DNA of 13,520 nt from contig PBAR01000018.1 of the NCBI GenBank assembly GCA_002718285.1, forward strand, positions 1 through 13,520. Direction: 5' to 3'. Source of the DNA: Fidelibacterota bacterium. GTDB lineage: Bacteria > Marinisomatota > Marinisomatia > Marinisomatales > UBA1611. Of this stretch, positions 1 to 6,046 are shown piece by piece. The notes beneath the pieces are model-generated. The model was not told the origin of the DNA, ran no database searches, and was given only the letters and a program-made list of their open reading frames with translations. The first letter of the stretch is position 1. Each line of letters begins with the position of its first letter. The translations under genes and the position numbers were made by a program.

Positions 1-1
1 T

Positions 2-3000
2 AAAACATCTAATTTAGATACAGAATTATTATTGGCAAATGCGATAAATGCTATATCACCCAATATACCTCAGAATATAATTCTTGATGCTGATGATGAT
101 GGCTATGTTGATGCAGTTTCCTTTGTTGTTTATGGTTCCCCAGGAGATTGGTCGGATCTTCTATGGCCACATCGCTGGTCATTATATACTCAAGATGTCG
201 AAATTAGTGGTTCTATAGTGCGGGACTATTTATTTATGCTTTCTGAATCTTGGTATTTCAATGTTGGTGTTCTTTGCCATGAGTTTTTCCATGTTCTTGG
301 GGCTCCTGACCTATACCATTACGATGGAGGCGGTGCTCCTTCTGCCGTTGGTGGTTGGGATTTAATGGAATCGAATACAAATCCACCCCAATATCCCTGT
401 GCGTTTATGAAGTGGAAATATGGTGACTGGATTGGGATGACAGAGATAACTGTGGGTGGAACCTATATCCTTAGCCCGCTACAGGAGAACGTAAATGTTT
501 TATACAAAATTTCATCTCCAAATTCGGAGACGGAGTACTTCGTTATCGAGTATCGAAAAAAAGAAGGGATTTATGAAATTAATACGCCTGGCGATCGATC
601 GGGCTTACTTGTATACAGGATTAATACAGAAGCTGGAGACGGGAATGCCTCTGGGCCTCCAGATGAAATATATCTTTATCGTCCTGGTGGTACTCTAGTC
701 AGTAATGGAAATTTTAATAATGCACCCTATAGCTTTTATTATGATCACACTGCAATAAATGATGATACAAATCCATCAGCTTTTTTATACAATTCTGGTA
801 ATGGGGGAGATGGTGGCCTAAATCTGTATAATGTTACCACATCTGAAGAAACAATTTCTTTTTCTATCTCTTTTGGTCTTCCAACTTTGGAAATTAACCC
901 TGAGAATCTAGCTTTTTTCCTTGATGCCGGAAATATTGGCGCACAAGTTATTGAAATTACTAACACAAGCGAAGAAGGTATCCAACTTTCATACGATATA
1001 GGTCTGTCTCAGGCATTCCCATTTGATAATTATCAGGGCGGACCTGATGCGGGTGACTATTATTGGAGCAGCTCCGAAATTCAATCAGGAATTGACTATG
1101 ACTGGATTGATATAAGCGGAACTGGTACTCAATTAACTCTACCTCACAATGATCAATTTTCAACATCAGATATAGAACTACCTTTTGTATTCCCTTTCTA
1201 TGGAGAGAGCTATGACTACGTGAAAGTTAATGCCAATGGCTGGATTGGATGGACTGGTGTTAACTCAACTGATTGGAGTAACTCTGAACTTCCTTCAACA
1301 GATGCGCCACGTCCAGGAATTTTTGGCTTTTGGGATGATTTAAACCCGATGAACAATAATGCTAACGCATCTGCAAATGGAGATATTTATTTCCATACAG
1401 ATAGTAATAGGGCAGTAATATGGTTTAATAATATTGCCAGATGGTTGCCTGGAGGAAATACTGATTATTCTGGATTGTACGATTTTCAAATTGTTCTATA
1501 TCCAGATGGGTTATTTCAAGTTAACTACAACCAAATGGATGGTGTAACCAATTCAGGTACAATAGGTTTTCAGAATGGGAGTGGACAGCAAGGAACAGAG
1601 ATAGCTTTTGATACGCAGTTTGTTGGAAATGGAATATCATGGGCAGCAGCAGCAGTTGAAGATGAAGTCCCTTGGCTTGTAATTTCATCCAATACTGGTG
1701 AACTCAATGGTGTATTGTTTGCTGGAGAAAGTAACAACATTAATGTACAGGTGCTAACATCAGGACTTGATCCAGGGCCATATGAAGCCAGAATTAATGT
1801 AACTTCTTTTGAAGTCGATCCTATGTTTGTGCCAGTTAACCTGACTGTTGAAGGTGAGAGTGCATCTCCAACGCTTCCTTATATCGATATTACTGTTGGA
1901 GAGAATGGGATCGTTGATTTACCTAATAATGTGGATAGCTTATTTAGAGCTGTCGGATCAAGATACACTCATGTTAGTACTCCAAACGGTGATTTAATTC
2001 CTATTTTAATCCAGGAAAACTTCACAAACACACAGATTCTACATGCTCGAACTATTCTTCAATTCTATTTGACAAATATTCCAGATAGTGATTGGGGTAG
2101 TGATAAGTCTGCAATTTCCAATGCCCTTGGTGCAAGCAACGCAATTCTTTTTCTATTGAATAATGAAACAGAATATGAAAATCCAGATTTGTTAGCACTT
2201 CTTGATGCAGGGGTTAACGGACAGGATTTACTTGCTGATGAGGTGTTCCCTGAAGGAAGTATTGAATATATGCGAAGCTCTAATCGAGATGCTTCATATG
2301 AAGAAATTCTTCATTTTATCCATGGATTTGGTATTCAGATAGCTGATCCAAGTTTACAGGACACAATAGTATCCGCCATGAATAATGCGATAGAAAATCA
2401 ATTATATAATCCTTTAAGTGATTTGCCTCAAGAAGATTATGAAGAAGAGTATCTAGCTATGGGCCTTGAGTGTTATTTTGGTATATGGGCACATGACCCA
2501 AATGGAAATGGGTACTGTGGGGATCAAGAATACGTATTTATCAACAGGGAAGAAATGGCGCAGGGTGATCCAGCTCTGTTTGGTATTATTGAAGGTTTTT
2601 TCGGGGAAATGTGGAACTATACTGCTCAATTACATCCAGACTTTAATTCAGAATTTTTGATGAATCTAAATGATTCACTAAGCTATACTTATCGTTCGCA
2701 GTATTTGAAGAAACTTTCCACTGCTGGGGATAATAATATTTCAATTTTAGGAAATTCATATGATAATATATTGCAGGCTAATAATGGTAATAATACCATA
2801 ATAGGTTTTGCAGGAAATGATACTATATATGGATACGATGGGGTAGATAGAGCAATATTCCATGGTAATTGGGAAGAATATTTTGTTCAGCCGATTGATG
2901 ATAGTGCAGGGTTTCAGGTTATAGATGTAATGTTGCATAGGGATGGCATTGATAATTTATATGATATTGAAGAATTTGAATTTAATGGACAAGTCTACCT

Positions 3001-3322
3001 GGCGGGAAATCTTCTAGGTGCTAATGGTGAATTTACATTGCCAGAACAATTTAAGCTTCACATGCCTTATCCAAATCCATTTAATCCGGTAGTTAATATA
3101 TTTTACGATATCCCAGTTAATGAGAATATATTAATACAAGTATTAGATATAAACGGGCGCGTGGTAGATGTAATTCATAATGGTGTAAAAAATCCTGGAA
3201 GATATAATTCTTACTGGGAAGCTAAAGATAAGTTTGGACAGTGTATGTCAACTGGTGTGTATTTTGTACGCTTTTCTTCTAACTCCTATAGAAAAACTGC
3301 TAAAATTCTATATTTAAAATAA
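2..3322 (+). CDS. Secreted M6-family zinc metalloprotease with RTX-like repeats and T9SS-type sorting tail (5' truncated)
   Basis: The frame is open from base 2, so signal peptide, propeptide and the front of the catalytic domain lie outside; the TTG at 32 is not a credible start. The zinc site is HEFFHVLGAPDLYHY (from base 278; His ligands and catalytic Glu in HEFFH, bases 278-292), followed by GGWDLM (350-367), the Met-turn region typical of M6 (immune inhibitor A-like) peptidases. After the catalytic part come a BACON-like Ig fold in two halves (about 884-1003 and 1667-1855) separated by a beta-rich insert (FPFYG, NGWIGW, FGFWDD), a second zincin-like alpha/beta domain (about 1883-2716) containing EEILH, degenerate RTX-like GNxxNxxxG repeats (2750-2866), and an approximately 90-residue sorting domain starting near YPNPFNP (3068-3088). 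By family knowledge it should digest extracellular protein after T9SS export. Substrate unknown. The M6 and sorting-domain calls are firm; the middle domains are less certain. Confidence 0.9.
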   Translation, partial: KTSNLDTELLLANAINAISPNIPQNIILDADDDGYVDAVSFVVYGSPGDWSDLLWPHRWSLYTQDVEISGSIVRDYLFMLSESWYFNVGVLCHEFFHVLGAPDLYHYDGGGAPSAVGGWDLMESNTNPPQYPCAFMKWKYGDWIGMTEITVGGTYILSPLQENVNVLYKISSPNSETEYFVIEYRKKEGIYEINTPGDRSGLLVYRINTEAGDGNASGPPDEIYLYRPGGTLVSNGNFNNAPYSFYYDHTAINDDTNPSAFLYNSGNGGDGGLNLYNVTTSEETISFSISFGLPTLEINPENLAFFLDAGNIGAQVIEITNTSEEGIQLSYDIGLSQAFPFDNYQGGPDAGDYYWSSSEIQSGIDYDWIDISGTGTQLTLPHNDQFSTSDIELPFVFPFYGESYDYVKVNANGWIGWTGVNSTDWSNSELPSTDAPRPGIFGFWDDLNPMNNNANASANGDIYFHTDSNRAVIWFNNIARWLPGGNTDYSGLYDFQIVLYPDGLFQVNYNQMDGVTNSGTIGFQNGSGQQGTEIAFDTQFVGNGISWAAAAVEDEVPWLVISSNTGELNGVLFAGESNNINVQVLTSGLDPGPYEARINVTSFEVDPMFVPVNLTVEGESASPTLPYIDITVGENGIVDLPNNVDSLFRAVGSRYTHVSTPNGDLIPILIQENFTNTQILHARTILQFYLTNIPDSDWGSDKSAISNALGASNAILFLLNNETEYENPDLLALLDAGVNGQDLLADEVFPEGSIEYMRSSNRDASYEEILHFIHGFGIQIADPSLQDTIVSAMNNAIENQLYNPLSDLPQEDYEEEYLAMGLECYFGIWAHDPNGNGYCGDQEYVFINREEMAQGDPALFGIIEGFFGEMWNYTAQLHPDFNSEFLMNLNDSLSYTYRSQYLKKLSTAGDNNISILGNSYDNILQANNGNNTIIGFAGNDTIYGYDGVDRAIFHGNWEEYFVQPIDDSAGFQVIDVMLHRDGIDNLYDIEEFEFNGQVYLAGNLLGANGEFTLPEQFKLHMPYPNPFNPVVNIFYDIPVNENILIQVLDINGRVVDVIHNGVKNPGRYNSYWEAKDKFGQCMSTGVYFVRFSSNSYRKTAKILYLK

Positions 3323-3324
3323 TA

Positions 3325-3352
3325 TCACATATTTGTGAGTAAATATATGTGA
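3325..3352. repeat. Inverted repeat just after the protease gene (weak terminator or operator)
   Basis: An exact 8-base inverted repeat, TCACATAT (3325-3332) and ATATGTGA (3345-3352), flanks a 12-base spacer, starting two bases after the protease stop codon. Within it TCACA (3325-3329) also pairs with TGTGA (3334-3338), so two alternative hairpins share the left arm. The stem is AT-rich and no uninterrupted U tract follows, so it is a poor intrinsic terminator. It could instead bind a dimeric regulator of the pilus operon. The repeat is seen directly; either function is inference. Confidence 0.4.
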
Positions 3353-3372
3353 ACAACCGTTTGTTATTTAAG

Positions 3373-3401
3373 ACGATCGTAAGCCTGACGTGTGCTATCC
3401 T
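3373..3401 (+). promoter_or_regulatory. Possible promoter of the pilus operon, with a palindrome at the -35 position
   Basis: The only sizeable gap before the pilus genes (3323-3459) must hold the operon promoter unless transcription reads through from the protease. The best candidate is an extended -10 element, TGcTATCCT (3393-3401). No good -35 hexamer lies 17 bases upstream; that spot is occupied by the perfect 8-base palindrome ACGATCGT (3373-3380), a possible operator. No sigma-54 -24/-12 pair was seen. An A8 run (3423-3430) lies between this element and the ribosome binding site. Promoter consensus in the inferred lineage is uncertain, so this is a weak call. Confidence 0.25.
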
Positions 3402-3459
3402 ATTAGAGATGCGGAATATTATAAAAAAAATTTATTAAATTGAAAAAGGAGATACGGTA

Positions 3460-3873
3460 ATGAATCGTAACCGGAACAGACAATCTGGGTTCACTATGAT
3501 AGAAATCATGGTCGTGGTAGTGATTGTTGCTATTTTGGCAGTAATTGCGCTTCCAACCTACCTGAACTATGTAAAAAGTTCATATGCATCTGAAGCAAGG
3601 ACTGTGATGTCCAATATTAATAATGCCGCAAAAATGTATTACCAAATAAAAGGGCAGTGGCCAAGTGAAGTAGATGAACTAGAACGTTCCGGTCAGCTTG
3701 ATGTTAGTAGATCTACAAAACTAAAGTGGTCCTTTGATATCCAATTAAGTGACCAAGGAGGTCGGATTACGGCAACGAGTACAGAAGAAATGTCTGGAGG
3801 AGCTGGACAGCAGGTCGTCTTTGATGCTGACGTGGGAAAATTCAGCGGATATGGATCCCCTGAAGAAGAGTAA
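3460..3873 (+). CDS. Type IV pilin / major pseudopilin-like protein
   Basis: A 137-residue prepilin. The short basic leader ends in a class III signal, SG|FTMIEIMVVVVIVAIL: cleavage after Gly10 by prepilin peptidase, Phe at +1 and the conserved Glu at +5, followed by the hydrophobic N-terminal helix (to about residue 30) and the amphipathic helix continuing to about 65. The remainder is a small beta-rich head with an ITATSTEEM segment and an FSGYG end, typical of small pilins and GspG-size pseudopilins. No cysteine pair is present, so the D-loop is not disulfide-bounded. AAGGAG (3446-3451) lies 8 bases before the ATG, the strongest ribosome site in this part of the operon. As first gene and smallest pilin it is the likely main fibre subunit. 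PilA-like versus GspG-like cannot be decided from sequence alone. Confidence 0.9.
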   Translation: MNRNRNRQSGFTMIEIMVVVVIVAILAVIALPTYLNYVKSSYASEARTVMSNINNAAKMYYQIKGQWPSEVDELERSGQLDVSRSTKLKWSFDIQLSDQGGRITATSTEEMSGGAGQQVVFDADVGKFSGYGSPEEE

Positions 3874-3879
3874 AAAATT

Positions 3880-4932
3880 TTGAATATAAACAAACTTCTT
3901 GAATATTCTTTAGACAGCGGCGCTTCAGATCTTCACCTTAGTGTAGGGTCAATCCCTATGGTTCGAATTAATGGTACTATGAAGCCGCTTGATATGGAGC
4001 CCCTACGGCAAGAAGATATGGAATCCATAATACCGCAAATTTTAGATAAAGATCAAATACATCTTTTTAAGGAGAGAAAAGAAATTGATTTTTCAGCGAG
4101 TTTAGATGGTAAAGGTCGGTTTCGTATTAATTTATTCAATCAGGTTAAAGGGATGGCTGGGGTATTTAGGACAATACCAGAAGTGGTTAAAAATAGTGAA
4201 GAGCTTGGGATACCACCGGTGTTAATGAACTTAGCGTTGCTTAATAGAGGTATGGTTCTTCTAACAGGCCCAACTGGCTCAGGGAAAAGCACTACATTGG
4301 CTGCAATGGTTGATCACATCAATATAAAGCGTAAGTGTCATATTATTACCATTGAAGACCCCGTAGAATATTACCACCAAACTAAAGAAAGTTTGATAAA
4401 TCAACGTGAATTAGGGGTTAACACCCATAGTTTTGCAAATGCCATGCGTTCAGCACTTCGGGAAGATCCAGACGTGATTCTAGTTGGTGAGATGCGCGAT
4501 CTGGAGACAATATCTTTGGCTCTTACAGCAGCTGAAACAGGTCACTTAGTATTATCAACTTTGCATACATCTAGCGCAGTAAAAACTATAGATCGTATTA
4601 TCGATATATTTCCACCAGGCCAAAAAGGGCAGATTAGGTCTATGCTTTCTGAAAGTTTGGAAGCTGTAATTGCACAAAAACTTCTGCCTACTAAAGATGG
4701 GAAAAGCAGGGTTCCTGCCTGTGAAGTTATGATTGCTACAACTGCGATCCGTAACCTGATCAGGGAAGATCGTATTTATCAGATACCATCAATTATACAA
4801 TCTGGTGGTGTGGAAGGGATGCAATCTCTTGATCAAGATTTACAGAGACTTGTTTCCCAGGGAAATATTGAACGTAAAACGGCAAGAGATATTGCAGATA
4901 ACCCAAAGCTTTTTGCTCAAAATGTATTATAA
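3880..4932 (+). CDS. pilT: PilT-type pilus retraction ATPase
   Basis: A 350-residue cytoplasmic hexameric ATPase of the PilT/GspE superfamily, powering pilin disassembly at the base of the pilus. The N-terminal PAS-like domain begins with SGASDLHLSVG (13-23). Walker A is GPTGSGKST (130-138), the Asp box TIEDPVEYYH (157-166), Walker B DPDVILVGEMRD (196-207) and the His box TGHLVLSTLHT (220-230). AIRNLIRE (289-296) is the C-terminal signature specific to PilT relative to PilB, and the length is normal for PilT. The start is TTG: it places MNINKLLEYSLDSGASDLH exactly where PilT proteins begin, and a purine-rich GAAGAAGAG (3862-3870) inside the end of the pilin gene can serve as ribosome site. 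Only 6 bases separate it from the pilin stop, with no terminator between. The Walker and catalytic residues all look intact. Confidence 0.95.
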   Translation: MNINKLLEYSLDSGASDLHLSVGSIPMVRINGTMKPLDMEPLRQEDMESIIPQILDKDQIHLFKERKEIDFSASLDGKGRFRINLFNQVKGMAGVFRTIPEVVKNSEELGIPPVLMNLALLNRGMVLLTGPTGSGKSTTLAAMVDHINIKRKCHIITIEDPVEYYHQTKESLINQRELGVNTHSFANAMRSALREDPDVILVGEMRDLETISLALTAAETGHLVLSTLHTSSAVKTIDRIIDIFPPGQKGQIRSMLSESLEAVIAQKLLPTKDGKSRVPACEVMIATTAIRNLIREDRIYQIPSIIQSGGVEGMQSLDQDLQRLVSQGNIERKTARDIADNPKLFAQNVL

Positions 4933-4934
4933 GA

Positions 4935-5414
4935 ATGATGACCCTTAAAAAAACATATAGCGGTATTGGATTTATTGAGGTCATGACAGCTACCATAATT
5001 ATTTCTATTGCGGCTGTAGGTTTGCTTATGGGCGTTGTTCATGCCAGGGGTGAGCTGCATGCGCTTGAGGTAAAAGAAAGAGCTTCTGAAGAATTGTTGA
5101 ATTATATGGAATATTGGAAAGGTCGAATTGCAGATGGTGCACTTTCTCCATCTGAATTAGCGGGAGATTTAGAAGGAGATGAGATCTATCTTGTTGGATC
5201 CGCACAGTCAAAATACAAAATCCGGGCAAAATTATATTATGATATTCATCGGTTAGATAGGATTACTGAGCACGGGACCACAGATTTTAAGCGATACGAG
5301 CTTGAGTGCTGGATAAGGTGGTATGATTATCTGGCATCCCCTCCCAATCGGTATTCAGGAAATGTTTCTAAGGAAAGGAAGCTTTCTACGATAATGAGCG
5401 TATTTGAATTATAA
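4935..5414 (+). CDS. Minor pilin, PilV/GspI-like
   Basis: A 159-residue prepilin-like protein. The leader MMTLKKTYSG is followed by IGFIEVMTATIIISIA. Cleavage after Gly10 puts Glu at the conserved +5 position, but +1 is Ile and +2 Gly instead of the usual Phe-Thr. A hydrophobic helix runs to about residue 34; a helical stretch with many charged residues and a beta-rich head follow. Position after pilT and before a PilW/GspJ-like gene fits a PilV/GspI-type minor subunit that helps prime assembly at the tip. Two adjacent ATG codons (4935, 4938) are possible starts. There is no clear ribosome site and only 2 bases separate it from the pilT stop, so translation probably depends on coupling. Family assignment rests on the N-terminus and gene order; the head domain is unrecognised. 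Confidence 0.8.
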   Translation: MMTLKKTYSGIGFIEVMTATIIISIAAVGLLMGVVHARGELHALEVKERASEELLNYMEYWKGRIADGALSPSELAGDLEGDEIYLVGSAQSKYKIRAKLYYDIHRLDRITEHGTTDFKRYELECWIRWYDYLASPPNRYSGNVSKERKLSTIMSVFEL

Positions 5415-6046
5415 TGTTAAAGCTGCTTAAAAATTCATCGCTGGGTATGACCTTAATAGAGCTTTCCGCAGTAATTGTAGTTACCAGTATAATAGGCCTT
5501 GGAATGACATCTGCTGCTCAGGCAGTGATGCTTCACTATCAGAACGATACTGTTCGGCAAGACCTTCGACAGTATGGAAATAATATTATGCGTGAAATAA
5601 CAAGAGAGCTGCATCTTGCGCAAAAAGTACAACTAGATGGTATGAATGGTTTCTCCCGCTTGAAGCTATACAAACAGTTTCAAAGTTTAACGCCTGACCT
5701 TATCATATCATGCCGTGAGAGGGAAGGAATTGAGTTTGATGATGATGTTCCCTTGAACGGTACTCTTAAGTTCCCAAATAGAGGTGTATTTCGTGAAAAT
5801 GGACAGCGAACAATCTATATTAAAGATTTTAATGCTAGCTATGAGCCATCAAATCGTCCGGGAATGTCAGAATTCAAGGAGTCTTTTCTGCACTTGGAAT
5901 TGATACTATCTATGGAGTCAGATGTTATGGACGAAGCTGGCCCTATAGATGAAGATCATTATTTCTATCGGACACTGTTTTTAGGTACTGCATATATTCA
6001 AATGAAAATCACTGACTCTATGGGGAGTGATAACAATGAAGTTTAG
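5414..6046 (+). CDS. Minor pilin, PilW/GspJ-like
   Basis: A 210-residue prepilin-like protein with the class III signal LG|MTLIELSAVIVVTSIIG: cleavage after Gly11, Met at +1, Glu at +5, and a hydrophobic helix to about residue 35. The helix continues through a segment rich in Gln, Arg and Asp, with RQDLRQYGNNIMREITREL resembling the N-terminal helix of PilW/GspJ-type subunits. The mostly beta C-terminal half has no recognised motif. The start codon overlaps the preceding stop by one base (TAATG at 5412-5416), a classical termination-reinitiation junction, and no separate ribosome site is visible. Length fits GspJ/PilW. Expected role: part of the minor pilin tip complex, held in the inner membrane until assembly. 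Confidence 0.8.
   Translation: MLKLLKNSSLGMTLIELSAVIVVTSIIGLGMTSAAQAVMLHYQNDTVRQDLRQYGNNIMREITRELHLAQKVQLDGMNGFSRLKLYKQFQSLTPDLIISCREREGIEFDDDVPLNGTLKFPNRGVFRENGQRTIYIKDFNASYEPSNRPGMSEFKESFLHLELILSMESDVMDEAGPIDEDHYFYRTLFLGTAYIQMKITDSMGSDNNEV

Noticed and set aside
32..34. TTG at 32 as the true start of the protease
   Set aside because: The frame is open upstream to base 2, and starting here would leave the enzyme without signal peptide, propeptide and part of the M6 domain.
3325..3352. CRP/FNR-type operator
   Set aside because: The half-sites are in the order TCACA then TGTGA with a 4-base spacer, opposite to the TGTGA-N6-TCACA consensus, and the lineage is unlikely to use an E. coli-like CRP site.
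3323..3459. Small RNA, riboswitch or tRNA in the intergenic region
   Set aside because: Only short AT-rich inverted repeats are present; no cloverleaf, conserved riboswitch core or strong terminator could be seen.
6027..6038. GTG at 6027 as the start of the PilX-like gene
   Set aside because: The GGGGAG ribosome site overlaps this codon, whereas it sits at a proper 8-base distance from ATG 6036.
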